In this document: one piece after another, positions 21,433 to 33,703 of the stretch
Layout of the letters: each line of letters opens with the position of its first letter
Position numbering within the stretch: the stretch's first letter is position 1
NCBI GenBank assembly: GCA_020466095.1
Contig: CM035807.1
Coordinates: 45,381,978-45,445,977 of the forward strand
Direction of reading: 5' to 3'
DNA: 64,000 bases
Origin: Chlorops oryzae
Taxonomy: Eukaryota > Arthropoda > Insecta > Diptera > Chloropidae
Translations under genes and position numbers: made by a program
Notes under the pieces: model-generated
What the model was told of the DNA's origin: nothing
The model's input: only the letters and a program-made list of their open reading frames with translations
Database searches by the model: none

Positions 21433-22139
21433 GTCTTTTTTTTTGCCGGTTTTGCAGAACAATTGTACGGGGACATACAAACCATCGAAAAAATATCTTT
21501 TTAAGTCAGAAATTTCGACAGAAGGAGTTTCAGGACATGTTCATCGTCATTAGTCTGAAGCCTGAAAAGACGTTGATGGAGTTTCGTCATTTATAAATTC
21601 AGTATTTGAATCACTGTTAAAATCGAAAATGCTCCATCTCTTTTTAAGGTGTAATAAGGTTTGCTCTGATCCGAAACTGAAGGCACAGATATATCAGGAT
21701 GCAGAGTTTCTTTTCGTATTTTGAGATTTGAAAGAGGCTCCAAGTCGTCATCACTCCAACCACTTTCTGTATTAGTGGGGCTTTTTGGCGACTTCAAAAC
21801 CAATTTGCATTTAAAATGAGACCGTGAGGTGCGCACCACAGAAATGCTACGAATCTCTTCAAATTAGAAGAAATGTTTTGATTGAATGCTTGGTATATGT
21901 TTCAGCCCTCCCATTGCTCATCCAACATGGATATCCTTTCATGTATTTCTATTTTTATCACAAAATATAATCAACAATCAGAAGAAGCAAAAAAAATCAG
22001 TTTTGCATACAGATATGAGAATAAGAGAAAGAATATATTTTCTAATGTGTGTGATGATGAACATAGTAATAGCGAAGTTTCAATTTTTTTTATGCCAAGG
22101 CTTAAGTCTTCATAGTAGCTATGCCCACACCAAATTTCA
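21433..22139. other. No recognised gene
   Basis: A short minus-strand frame (21591-21839) contains SPTNTESGWSDDDLEPLSNL, which is not AT-biased, but I recognise nothing in it and it has no supporting splice sites. Confidence 0.35.
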
Positions 22140-22510
22140 ATAGGCTGCGATGTATAGTAAGAAAGTTATCGTCGAAAAACATAAAAAATCGTGATCTTTG
22201 AAATTTCTGAACCACAGCGCAGGACCCAAGAAGGGACTACGAATATAATTTGTATGCAGTTTTCGGACATTTACTAAGTGCATGTCCATGCCAAATTTCA
22301 ATATGAGATCTTTCATTGCTTAGAAGTAAATTACGAAAATTTAAATTGTGACCGATAGACAGGCAGATAGACAGACATGGCTAGATCGACTCCTCTTTTC
22401 ACTATGATCATGAATATGTATATATTTCGATATAGATCGCGACTCCTTTGATCTGTTACATACTCCGTGTAAAACTTAATATACCCTACCCTTAGAAAAG
22501 GTATAAAAAC
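22140..22510 (-). repeat. INE-1/DINE-like dispersed repeat, minus orientation
   Basis: Read on the minus strand it opens with TTTTTATACCTTTTCTAAGG, then ATATACATATTCATGATCA, GAGTCGATCTAGCCATGTC and TGTCTATCTGCCTGTCTATC. This is the layout of fly INE-1/DINE-type (Helentron) repeats. Confidence 0.5.
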
Positions 22511-22970
22511 AGCAATACTCACAAACTTGTTCGAGTAGAATAGCAATTGAGAGCAAATGAATAACTACTATATAAATGAGTGGCAAATACTTCGAATAAA
22601 AAGTAATTGTAAGTAACTTTACTCTTCAATGAGTACTTATAGTATTGTGGTATCATTGAGAGCTTTAAGAAAATTATTTTATATATCCTTTTGTGCAAAA
22701 TTTAGGATTTCAAATTTGTTATTCTATCAATTTTTATTTCTATTTTACATTCTGACTGCCTTATATAAAAAAAAATTTTTTTTCATTCTAATTTTGGTGA
22801 GCGAACGCAGGTACATACCACGCGCGATGCACTCAATACTCTAATACTATAAGTACTTAGAGTGATCTTTAAGTAATAGAATCATAAGTAACAATATCAC
22901 CAAATTATAACTGTACCCACAGAGCGTGTTTGCAAATACTATTTGACTCGGAAAAAACAATTCTTCTCAA

Positions 22971-23602
22971 CCGAATAAGGGACCAAAAAATGCAACAAAT
23001 ATAGGAATCTGTTAATGTGCTATCGACGAAAAAGAGAAGTTAAGCTCATCATATACTTTCACAGTTAAATTGCAAAAACAACTCTCTGTATGCATATGCA
23101 TACAACAAAACTTAATTCAAACAGCGGGGAGCCATCCGCATAGAATACGAACTGATTAATTTAGTGAATGCTTTCAAGCTCAAAAAGCTTTAGTTAGATC
23201 TTCCATTGAGAATAATTTCTGATGCTACAATTCAAGGGTACGAATTGCAGTCAAAGGTAGTTTAATACGCACTCTAAAACTTGACTCAATAGTCAGTCAA
23301 TCCGTAAAAATTGAGACCCCAGACGGCAGGTCGAAACGTACGTCAGCAAATAGTCGCTTATGATTTTCTCAAGCATCGCTTGAAAATAAATTTTCACATT
23401 AATAAATTAATTATTGTTCTTCTTGAATAAAAACTTTCGTTGCAGAAAAGAGTCACCGAATAAGCGACCAAAAATGCAACAAATATAGCAAACTGTTGAT
23501 TCGCTATCGACGAAAAAGAGAAGTTAAGCTCATCATATACTTTCACAGTTAAATTGCAAAAACAACTCTCGGTATGCATATGCATACAACAAAACTTAAT
23601 TC
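22971..23602. repeat. Direct repeat pair of about 147 bp (22971-23118 and 23456-23602)
   Basis: Both copies run from CCGAATAAG through CTATCGACGAAAAAGAG and GTATGCATATGCATAC to AAAACTTAATTC with few differences, offset by about 485 bp. The DNA between them (23119-23455) is unrelated to the repeat. No gene was seen here or in 22511-22970. Confidence 0.8.
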
Positions 23603-24492
23603 TTTGTATTATTTCTTCTTCTAATTGATAAATCGTGTTTTGAGCTTATCGATTACGATTTCTTCTTTACTTGTATTACACTAAACAATAAGTACCTAAA
23701 AAGATCGAAAAAACAAATGTATTTGAGCAGCCTCCTCCTTTATATATTAAATAAGCTGAAAAATATGTTTTTCATGGTATATGGGTTTTATCACGTTTTT
23801 CTGCTCCATATATTAATTAGTTGGGAAAAATCTTAATGGTTTTATTAAGCGTTTACGGCGTGATATATCAAAAGAGTTTTCCATTAACAACTAACCTATG
23901 TTTCCATTGTTTTATTCGTAAAGGTGAGTTCTCACGTGGCAAATAATTGCTGAAAAATCATATTTTGGGGAAAAATTTTTGTTACGTGTGAACACCAAAT
24001 ATTTGCTCGAATTATTTGCCACAAAATATTTGTCAACTCGTTTGAGCAAATATTTTTTCAGCAAATATTTGCGACATGTGAACCACTCACTTTAAAAATT
24101 GGCAAAGAAATTTCTTTGTTTGTTAACCCATTACAGACCGGCATTTTTTCTTTTTTTTTTTCGAGTTTCGTGTTTATGATGCTTTTCTGACGAAATTTCA
24201 AAAGCAAATGTTCAAATAAAGTCAATGTTAGACGCGCCAAACATTTCTCTACAAAATAAAACTGTCAAATGTGTGTCAATGTGAATTTGTTCATGTATAA
24301 GTGAGTATTGCCCGTAAAACTGCAACGTGACAAAGTGATGCCATATGGCATCAATGTACTATAATGGGTTAATGTTTGATCACGAAAGCAAAGAAAATTT
24401 GTTTTCAAGCAAAGAGACAAATAAATATTTTTTTTTTTCATTTCAATCTACTATTTATTTTCAAACTAAAATTTGTTTGAAAATTACGGTAT

Positions 24493-25312
24493 GTGCGAAA
24501 AGGAGAACCAGAATTTCAAACGAAAGCAAGGAAACCAAAAGTGGTTTCTTCGTGGTCTGAGAACGATGTGTTCAAATTGCCCGGGTGCGTAGAGGAGTAT
24601 CCGGCATTATGGGATGCACGTGATAGCCAATATAGAAATAAACACGAACGAACTAAATTATGGAATCAAATTTCGGAAATAAATTTTAATTCGAAGTTCG
24701 CAGGCGCTGAACTATTGGCAAAATGGTCCAATATGCGAATTCAGTTTCGCAGCTATGCGAATAAAAAAGGAAAATCTGGCGATGCACCTGCTGCTGTCAT
24801 ACATTGGAAGTTTTTTTCGGCAATGCAATTCATTGGGAATGCGGAGTGTGATCAGACTGCAGTTACTGAATCAAATTTGGTGGGTATTGTTTATATTTAT
24901 TTTCTTTTGTACATATATGTATTAACTTAAAAATATTAAGCAGATTCTGCCTGAAGACACCGCGAATAGTAGTACGGGTAGTATTGGCAGCACTATTCCG
25001 AGCCAGAGTATTCGTTGCGAACCACAACGCTCTCGAAAACGACGGTTGTCAACGTCAAGTGTAGCATCTACATCATCAGCCGCAAGTGTTGTAGCGGAAA
25101 GTATGAAATCTGCCGTAGAGATATTCACTCAGTTAAAACAGCAAGCATATGACGAATTTGAGACCTTTGGGAAATATTTGGCCAGCGAGCTGCGTTCCCT
25201 GAACGATATTGCAATGGCGCGTCGAATCAAACACAAAGTGAGCCGATTTTTTAAGATGCCATCGAAGAAGAACAACGAAGCATTGTTCAAAATATGCGTA
25301 ACAACATTATGA
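24493..25312 (+). CDS. Harbinger accessory DNA-binding protein (MADF/BESS type), two exons
   Basis: Exon 1 (about 24493-24879) carries a MADF-like domain: acidic WSENDVFKLPGCVEEYPALW, YRNKHERTKLWNQI and IHWKFFSAMQFI. A donor G|GTGGGT lies at 24880 and an acceptor TTAAGCAG at 24943, both phase 0. Exon 2 (24944-25312) has a serine-rich linker, an RSRKRR basic patch and a C-terminal BESS-like segment (FGKYLASELRSLNDIAM) ending LFKICVTTL. In Harbinger elements this partner protein binds DNA and brings the nuclease to the transposon. The true first Met is unclear: no in-frame ATG lies just upstream of 24493. No stops in either exon. Confidence 0.7.
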
Positions 25313-25377
25313 TTGATTAGATTAAAATAATAAACACAACAATTTAATGTACTGTGATAGGATTTTTATTTATAGCT

Positions 25378-26819
25378 TCAAATATGTGCATATTGAAATG
25401 GCACTTCCCCTTCATGAACAAAGTACATTGCCAATTCGTTTCGCAAAGCTTCCTTGCTTGCAGGGGCACCACATTGTTTTTGCATGCTATAAAAGCCTTC
25501 TTCAGGAACGTCTTTTCGCCATGACCCAGCTACCAAGGTTCCATTGCAATCGTATTGATCTGCAAGACCAGGTTGGATGTAACGGCTTGTTTGATTTCGA
25601 TCAATTAAAAAGTTATGTAGGGCGCAAGGCGTTTTTGTGATTACTCGACATTTGTTTGGATTAAGTAGCAATGGTTTACGGAAAACTTGGAATTTGGCTG
25701 ACAATATACCAAATGCGTTTTCAATGATACGTCTTGCTCTGGACAAACGATAATTGAATATGCGCTGAATAGCACTTAGGTTTTTTTGGGCGAATGGTTT
25801 CATCAGATGTGTTCCAAATGCGAAAGCATCGTCACCGCACAAAAACTATGGCATTAAAATATCACGATCAGGCAACACACGCGGTGGCGGAATCTGTAGT
25901 TTGTTTTCAATCATGGTTCGATAAAATGAACAATTTCAAAACACACCGCTGGTTGAAATGCGACCATTGGCACCCAAGTCAATGTATAAAAAGCGATAAT
26001 TGGCGTCGGATATTCCCATAAGAACAGTACTGTGTGTACCTTTGAAGTGTAAAAATTAATGTAAAATAAACTTGCATGTTCAATCTCGAACGTTCAATTA
26101 AATACCTTTATAGTTACAGTAGACACTACCGCCATGAGGTGGGGCTTTCATAACAATATGTTTTCCATCAATCGCCCCAATGCAATGTGGGAATTGCCAT
26201 GAATCATTAAAGCCTCGCGCAACTTCCAGCCATTCCGATTCAGCGGATGGTACCTTTAGATAATAAGATGTTAATATTGAAGATGAATAAATCCCACTAG
26301 TGTATGGGCCAAAATTCTGGCCCGAATAGGTAATTATTACCTTCAAATGTTCCCCTTTTAGTGCTTCATAAATAGCCTCGCACACATCAATAATAAAGTT
26401 AGAAATCGTGTTTTTCGGTATCCGAAACATGTATTGCAGAATGAAAATGTTTCACCAGTGGCAAGGTATAGCAATGTGAGAGCCAGTTTTTCACCAGCCG
26501 TAATGGCTTTTCTCATGCATGAGTCCTGTTTCGTGATTTGTGGAGCGATCAAAGTCAGCAAATGGTGAAAGTCGTCTAATGACATGCGCATAAAATTTTT
26601 AAATGACGCGAAATCTTTGACTTTCAACTCTTTCAAGAGGTTTAAATAACATCCGCCTTCTTGGCGACGCATCACCCAGTCTCTCACCCATTTTTTACGA
26701 CGTACTCGGGATACTCTTTTGTTTGTTTTTGATACTTTTCCACATCCAATTTCCAATGCAAAACATGCAGCAGCACCAAACATCATCGAAAGAAATAAAC
26801 ATTCTTCCTCCATTTTCAC
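25378..26819 (-). pseudogene. PIF/Harbinger transposase (DDE nuclease), three exons, lightly broken
   Basis: Minus strand. The first exon (26819 down to about 26340) includes RRKKWVRDWVMRR, a RMSLDDFHHLL block and ALTLLYLATGETF. One frameshift near 26425-26435 leads to RIPKNTISNFI. The second exon carries HCIGAIDGKHI (first Asp). The third, after an intron at about 26040-26105, carries FLYIDLGANGRISTSGVF (second Asp) and RARRIIENAFGIL (Glu). Introns GTAATAATTA...TCTAAAG (about 26255-26343) and GTATTTAATT...CTTCAAAG fit the frame. An in-frame TGA near 25932-25936 follows GVF. The enzyme would cut the transposon ends; two small lesions probably disable it. Confidence 0.8.
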
Positions 26820-27496
26820 TTTCTATTTATAATAGCAAACAGTCACTGACTGACTAAACAAGTCCCGAAAACTACTTGATCTATGAAGCTGAATTGTTTC
26901 AGCTAATGTCTGATATATATACATTTTAAACCTTTAAACTATTGCGGTGTAAAAAAATGTTCCCACTGCCACGCAAAACCTCCGAAACATATGGTAAAAT
27001 TAGTAAACTTGCAACCGAAAGAGGTGAAAAGGGGTCTTTTAATATGAATTTGTCCGAATCGATGCCTTTCTCAGCCGTTTTTCTTGAAAGAGCAAAAACA
27101 TTCTTCAACAACAGGACATGTGTTGCGAATTTGCAGAAATTTCTCCACTAAATCAAGAAGGGGCATGGTTAAACACCGGACGAACTTCCACATAAAAAAA
27201 GATAACCAATAACAGATAAAACTGTGAGCAAAGAAAAAAACGTATTTGCTTCTCTTTGCTCATTCATTATTTAGAGCAAAATATTTCCCGTCGTGTGAAC
27301 AGAAAAAAATATGTTTGACAAGCATGCTGCAAATAAATTAACTTCGTCTTTGCTACTGCTCGAAGCAAATATTTTGAGGCAAATATTCGCGCCTATGTGA
27401 ACATCCAGGCAAAGAACTTTGCTGAATAGAGCAAATAAAGCAAATATTTCCTTCGAAAATTTCGGCAAATATTTGCCACGTGAGAACTAACGTTAA

Positions 27497-27736
27497 GAAA
27501 CCATATCTGTATGTGTTCGTTTGGGATAAACTCATTAAACAGAATGAAGACTGACGAATCTTCATCAAAGGCGACGTCAAACCCCTTCGATATGTTGACG
27601 AAAATTAAAACCATTTTGATATTTTTTAATCTCACCTACAATCTGTGCATTACATGAAAACAAACATACAAAACATAGACGCAAGTTTGATGTCGCGAAG
27701 GTCCTAACACTACAGTCGAATTTTATTTGATCTTAC
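27497..27736. other. Intronic DNA of the cadherin gene, no recognised feature
   Basis: This lies downstream of the exon donor on the minus strand. A minus-strand open frame here (to about 27635) has no cadherin motif. Confidence 0.4.
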
Positions 27737-27851
27737 CGCTTTTTTCGTTAATGTCAAAACAAATTCTGAATGGATTGCTTTCTTGAGCGAGGCTATATCG
27801 CAGCTGACGTGGGCTCTCCTTATCACCATCTTCTGCATGAACTTGGAGTAT
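27737..27851 (-). CDS. Cadherin-repeat protein exon (host gene), 115 bp
   Basis: Minus strand. Acceptor TTTTTCAG ends at 27852; the exon reads ILQVHAEDGDKESPRQLRYS and then LAQESNPFRICFDINEKS; the donor is G|GTAAGA at 27736. This is the start of a cadherin repeat: the A/D-x-D-GD calcium motif (AEDGD) after a linker, and F-x-I-N-E-K-S-G before the next strand. It joins in phase 0 to the exon at 43935-44084, whose last residues are PGDK. The product would be a membrane adhesion protein of the large fly cadherin class. I suspect a Cad87A-like gene but cannot confirm that. The exon ends in phase 1, so the next exon must lie to the left; I did not find it in the window. Confidence 0.75.
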
Positions 27852-28666
27852 CTGAAAAACGTATTATGGATGTGAGTTTTAAGTGTTTCATTGAACATAG
27901 CTGTGTATGGTAGGAAAAGTAGTGTGGGCAATTATTTAAGCTGTTAAATATCTAATATCAATAAAATATTAGGTTCAGTTAGTTTATTATCGTTAGAGCT
28001 GTCGTTAGGAAATCAAAAATATTAATTCAGATCCATTTTATTGATCCTTGTTGTAAGCACCAGAAAGATACTATATCATGCGTCATGATAAATAAAAGGC
28101 CCAAATCTTTTGCAGAGCGACCCTGTACTTTTAAACTTGTCTCAAATGTCACATTGCATTCAACACCCCGAGTTGACCCATATTTCTGTCGTCAACCGCG
28201 AACCGTTACAGTTCCAGCCAGTGCATTCCATTCCGTTTCAAATGTCGCATTGCACTTAGCACTTTGTCATATTTTGAAGTGACCCACATTCTTGTTCATC
28301 AGCCCTTATGCATGAGTCAAATTGATCGCAGTCGAAATCGCCTGAGCTCGAATTGTTTCAAGCCAATGACAACAGAATATGAATCAGACTTAATGCTACG
28401 AAACTTGTAACTTATTTCAACCAATCACAGCGGACCTTTGCCTTTGCTAAATGTTATGGTTTGTTTTGTGTGGTAAGGCAAATACAGATCGATCATGGAC
28501 TCATGGATTGATTCTTCAACATGCCCACTTTGATCATGATCCAACCTTCTCTATTTGTTTGAATTTGTAAAAAGTATAAATAAGGAACAAATTGTAATAT
28601 AGAGGAAGATGCTTTTGAACTCATCGAAGAGAACGGGTCTGATACTGACCTTTGTTGCGTACGCCG
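27852..28666. other. Intronic DNA, no recognised gene
   Basis: Upstream of the exon on the minus strand. Two short similar words (CAAATGTCACATTGCA and CAAATGTCGCATTGCA) occur near 28143 and 28240. Nothing else recognised. Confidence 0.4.
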
Positions 28667-30348
28667 CACAGTGGTTCAGACTGAGGTTAGGTCGGTCAAA
28701 AATCTTTAACTTTTGAACCAATAGAGACAATCATATAATTTTTTCGCTTTTTGAGAGACAAAATAATATAGAGTAACGGAACGAAATTTTGTTTTGATTG
28801 AAGAATTACAAAGTGGTTTTATTTGGTGGTAAACTTGAAAAAATTTGTTTTCAAGGGAATTTTCATGTTTTATAAAATATTTTCTGCTCACATTATGTTC
28901 TGTTTTACAGTTTGAACTACCGAATTCAAATAAAATTCGCACTAAATATTTTAATTAGAATATTCTGCATTTATTTTATTGTTTTGGGATACTGGTAATT
29001 TAGAACTGAAAATCTCTGGTTTTGGAGCAGGTTTTGAAAATTTTGTATTGGACCATAGTGCTGCAGGTCCTGCTCAAAATAAACTGACCAAGAAAATTCT
29101 TATAGGAGATTTTTGTGATTTGAAAAGGACCTGAAATCACAACTTTAGCTCGATTCCCATCTATGGAGGCAATTTTCGAAAGCCGACCTTTTGCCAAGCC
29201 CACTTTTAAGATTTGAAAAAATTACAATAAACTATATTCAAACACAAAATTTTATCAAAATAGCTTAAACAAGTAAGGGTGTTATAGTCAGGCCAGCCTG
29301 ACAATAGAATACCCGACACAGACACACATGTTCAAATAATTTTTAATATCAAGAGGTCTTTAAGGACATAAAGGGCCCCATATACCGACTTTTGTTAAAT
29401 TTCTTTATGAAAACCGCCCATTTGCTACGCCCACTTTTCCAATTTTTTTTTTGAATTCTAATCGGACCCTTATATATACGCTCAAATTCTAAGTTCCATT
29501 GAAATATTTCAATAAAGTCCGCTTTTTAGACATTTTTGGGATTTTTGTCACAGACCCTAGTACTAGAGGTACCCTTAATAATAAGCCGATCGAAAAAATT
29601 TTTGGGAAGGAAGTTACTGGCTATCCAGGAAGCATACGTTCGTTCAAGTTCTTTCGGTATTTCTTTTCCAATTTTTTGAATTCATATTACTTGCCTTTAA
29701 ACATGTTCAAATAACAAATTTTATCAAAATAATTTGAAGGACTTCAATTTTAGAGCAGTTTTTGTGATTTTCGTAACAGACCCTTTTATATTCGTGCATG
29801 CGGAATGCCACCTCTTTTTTTGTATAATGGAAAGTTTCACAATGATGTTGGCAGTTGTTGGCAATAAAGTATACATTTTTAAAAATAAAATTGTTTTGGC
29901 TTTCCAATAAATGTAATCTTGTTTTGACGCTTTTTGACGCAAACAAGTTATACTCTCACAAAATAAGAAAATCATGTAAAATTGGAGCATAAAAAAAATT
30001 ATTAAATTAATTTTATTTACTGCATAATATTTTTTAATAAATATTATCAAACGAGATGAGTCATATATTTATTAAAAAAACAACGAGTTTCTGCAGCTAT
30101 TTTTGTGTAAGATATGCGCTACTAAAATAGTCCAAATATTACATTTTGAACACAGTTTTAAGGAAATTAAAAAGTGCAATGTTTGTTTATCAACCACGCC
30201 CACAATTATAATATTTTGCAATCAAACTAAAATTTTGAGAATCTTACTTTGAAACTATTCTTAATCAACTAGCATACCACGATTTTGCGTATTTGGACAT
30301 CAACATTGGGCATTTTTGGCCGACCCACTGAAATTCTGAACCACTGTG
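28667..30348. mobile_element. Transib-like non-autonomous DNA element, 1.68 kb
   Basis: The left end CACAGTGGTTCAGA (28667 on) is matched exactly by the inverted right end (complement of 30335-30348). A further inverted block GGTCGG-Y-CAAAAAT lies about 24-41 nt inside each end. The flanks are CGCCG (28662-28666) and CGGCG (30349-30353): GC-rich 5-mers of the Transib target type that differ only at the middle base. The inside is AT-rich with no readable transposase and includes a further dispersed repeat near 29275-29500. Confidence 0.65.
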
Positions 30349-30353
30349 CGGCG

Positions 30354-32960
30354 CACTCGCCCCAGATCAGTTTTGAGCTCGTTCAGCGTTCGTTCTCTTG
30401 TGTCGAATTTTGTCGTCGCCCAAATTTTCTAGGTTTAATGTTTCAATCACTCGCCGATTTCGTAATCGTGGCTGAGGTTTATTGCAGTTCTTCATTCATT
30501 CATGCTGCGTTTCGGTGCTGATGTTTGTTGTTGCGCTATTTCGTAGAAGGATAATTGGGATAGAGAATGTTTGTGCGGTTGTGACTCACAAAAAACTGTT
30601 AGGCTGTTTAGAACTAGAAAAAGGTTGTGACAGCTCACCAACTTTGTTAAAAATGATGATTAATAAAGTATATTTACGCTTGCTTTGCTATTTTGCACAA
30701 TCCCTTATGAATCATTTGTCAAAATCGGGAATAAAAAATCCCTTATCTAGGTCAAATAATAATTTCTACATTGAAACCTCTGTTTTGTGTCACCCAAAAA
30801 TATCGTAAGTAAAGTCTCAATATTGCTCATAACGTAACTCACATTTGTGATAACTGTGATTTACACCACACGACTAACTAGTGCTCTCTCCAACATTAGT
30901 AGCAATTCTCAATTCAGCAGTACTCGTAACAGTGCTTCCCTTGATCAATTAAGGTTCCCAGACCACATTCGCGTCTGAACTCATTCAGAAACCTTATTTT
31001 GCTACGGGAATACATTAAATACCCCAATACTCACTTTCCTGTTATTTTCGCCTTTAGCGGTGTTTGACTTTTTATTTGATATCGGCAACCCCTTGCCAAT
31101 CCTTAAAACGACATATCTGCACCTACGGATAAAATATAGAGTGTGGCGTGACACCCTTATTCAACTGAAAGGAGTAAGATTAATCTTAATGGATCATTAT
31201 TGGCTCAAAATGGAGTCCCTGAGTAAATTTTTCTTCGAGCGACACACCCCGGCGTACACTGTGCGAATACTTCATTATTTCAACCAAAACCCACAACTTA
31301 GATTTTTGACAAATAGTAAGGGAACTATTCACACTTTAACCCTTAGAGCCCCAACGCTCTGAAACCAGTGGGCACGCATTTATGCGCCCCTATTTGGACA
31401 ACTTATGCCCTCTTTGATCTTTTAAACACATACCCAACTCTCTAATTTCTTTCTTAAAATTCGTTTTCACGCACCACTCATTAAGTGTAACAATTAAAAA
31501 GTTACTTGCATCTGATGCAATGAATTACCTATTTACCCACCCCTTGGTATTACACTTATTCCCTTTTTCCGATGGTTTCCTTACATATCCTTATTTTCCA
31601 ATCGTGGAAAACTCATCACCGGAACGGTTGAGTCTAGCAGGAGTCGTGGACGCTGAAACCCAATGCAGTACCTGCAAGGCCAGCGAGGTGTCTAAGATGG
31701 AAACCCTTTCTATTTAAGAGTAAACTACGAAAGTGAAGTGTAACTCAAAATGAAATGTAATTTTCCACTTAAATTGTTGTTACACTGATAAGTCCTGAAA
31801 TGTACTCGAACACATTGTAAGAGGAAAAGAAAAACTCATATGAAAGATCAAATAGGCTCAGTTGTTGTCCGAGGCCCTAAGCGCATTGCCGCAACCGATA
31901 ATCATTTGTATTATTTTCAAAGAAATTAGGCATTTATTAGATTCAGTTAAGTAAAGGGCCAAAGTCTTCTCAGTAAACATTACAAAAACATGCATCTACA
32001 CAAATAATTTTTATCACAAATTTAAGCAAAATATGTGTCTCACCACCTCAGTTTGATGGTTGCATTATAAAATTTATAAATTTTTCTGAATTGCTCGTCC
32101 AAAATGAAATTTCTGTGTTCAGAACTTTTTTTCGCGTACGTGCCAACGTTTTTTCTTGGAACTTTCACTTTCAACGTACCAGTACAAAGCAGGGTTGTAT
32201 TTTTGACATTTATCTTTTGCCTAGTGATGTTGAGTTTTGAGGACGTGAAGCGAGTAAATTTGGTTTTTGCGATATTTCAGAAATTTTTTTTTAACTATTT
32301 CACGAAAATAGGGCGTCTAGCCCAACTGTGCATCAGTCCGTTCTTGACTAACTGAAGACCTCGAAATAAGTCATTCGTCGCAATGTTATAAGTCTGTTGA
32401 CCCATTCTTGGTCCTGGAGAAGGAATATTTCTCGTCGCGAGAAAACGATTCTTTCCAAAGACCAAGATCTTCTGGTAGCTCTGATTCTGAGTCAGTTAAC
32501 GGTTTTGAAAGCACTTTCCTGTTATTGAAAATAAATATCAATTGCCGATCCAATCGAACACTTTTTGATGTCACGCATAACCTCAAAATTCATAAATTTC
32601 GTACATAAACTTTGATAATGCTGATAGGCTTTTCAGACATAGTGCTAAATCCCGCGATTCAACTTAATCAATCAAAGCTATATCCTAACTGTTCACACGA
32701 AGGCGAAGTAATGAAAGTTGACAGCAATCAGCTGACAAAAAGAAGAAGAAGAACACTGGTTGTTTGATTTTCACAATATGATCGCCAATGTGGACTTTGG
32801 AAAGTGGTTGCTTGCATTTTACAATTTTATACAATTAAATAATATTTTGTAGCTGATGTTCAATTATAACAGCGATTTGGAAAACATTGAGATAGATTCG
32901 TGACAGATGTTTTGTTCAACACTATCGACATTTCGATGAAACTGCAGGGTGGCATATCGA
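30354..32960. other. Long intronic stretch without a recognised gene
   Basis: Several short frames exist (for example 31060-31362 and 32386-32608) but none carries a family motif, splice sites or homologous partner within the window. Confidence 0.4.
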
Positions 32961-32976
32961 TTTTGCGTAATTTAGT

Positions 32977-33260
32977 GCGTGATTTAGCTTAAATCACGCC
33001 AGATGGCGTGCTTTAGTTTGACAGTTTTTGTATGGGTTAATTACGTGATTTAGCTATTTATAAATCACGAATGTATGCTATATCACGTGATATAGGCTAG
33101 AGCTGGGCGCTTGACGTGAAATTTGCAGTGTCACGATGTGTCACTGCTACTCACTGCGTGACGTGAATTTAAAATCACGTCACGTCCGTGAATGTGCGTG
33201 AGTTCAATATCGTGATTTTCACCGTGAGTGAGTGAAAAATTACGCACGCACGGGCTACTC
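32977..33260. repeat. Cluster of palindromes and TCACG/CGTGA words
   Basis: Hairpin GCGTGATTTA-gct-TAAATCACGC lies at about 32977-32999. A second, CGTGATTTA...TAAATCACG, lies at about 33044-33070, and a palindrome TATATCACGTGATATA follows near 33080-33096. Dense GTGA/TCAC words continue from 33110 to 33260. Non-coding. Confidence 0.7.
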
Positions 33261-33459
33261 ACGGAAAAACATTAATTGATAAAACCAAAGTAGGCATCGA
33301 GTAGAAAATATCTCCAAAGAAAAAATTTTTAACTATTTGAGGAAGTTAAGAGAGTTATGGACCAAAAACCAAAAAAATCCGAAAATTTCATAACGTCCGA
33401 TTTTGAGGAAAATCTATATATAGAATAAGTGAAAAATTCTAAGAATTTTAGCACTAAAT

Positions 33460-33703
33460 TTTTTTTTTTTGTTTTACTTTGCGACCCTTTATATATTTCA
33501 CGAGATTTTTTTTGATTTTATTTACGAACTTATGAAAAAAGGTTTTTATATGTTGCGGACGACGACGCGCGCTCCTTTTCCATAGATCGAAAACTGTGCC
33601 GTCGTTGCTGGAGGTCGATCTGTTAAGCGTGAGAGCAGAAAGTTTCGTTAAGTTGATTCGGCTAAGGGCTCGCATCCAAAGCGGCTACGGCGAAAAACGG
33701 ACA
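33460..33703 (-). repeat. BEL-2 3' LTR, partial
   Basis: It matches the inner-edge half of the LTR at about 42850-43100 (TTTACTTTGCGAC, ACGACGACGCGCGCTCC, GCGGCTACGGCGAAAAACGG) and ends ACGGACA at 33703. The minus-strand polypurine tract AAGGCGGGCAGTA adjoins it (plus 33704-33716). The distal half of the LTR is missing or replaced, so there is no target duplication here. Positions 33261-33459 hold nothing recognised. Confidence 0.75.

Larger units (their letters stand above)
23922..27493. mobile_element. PIF/Harbinger DNA transposon with TIRs and TAA target duplication
   Basis: The left end AGGTGAGTTCTCACGTGGC (23922 on) pairs with the inverted right end (complement of 27475-27493: ACGTTAGTTCTCACGTGGC). 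TAA flanks both ends (23919-23921 and 27494-27496), the 3-bp target class of PIF/Harbinger. Further inward the ends are rich in CAAATATTTGC-type words. It carries the two expected genes in convergent orientation: a DNA-binding protein (plus) and a DDE nuclease (minus). Confidence 0.85.

Noticed and set aside
21591..21839. Minus-strand ORF with GWSDDDLEPLSNL
   Set aside because: It looks protein-like but is short, matches no family I know and has no context to support it.
27393..27635. Minus-strand open frame after a TTGTAG acceptor-like word, near the cadherin exon
   Set aside because: It has no calcium-binding or cadherin strand motif, crosses into the Harbinger terminal repeat, and does not fit the phase-1 donor at 27736.
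30285..31720. Short plus-strand ORFs in the intron
   Set aside because: No family motif, no splice sites in phase and no homologous partner in the window. Base composition is like the surrounding intron.
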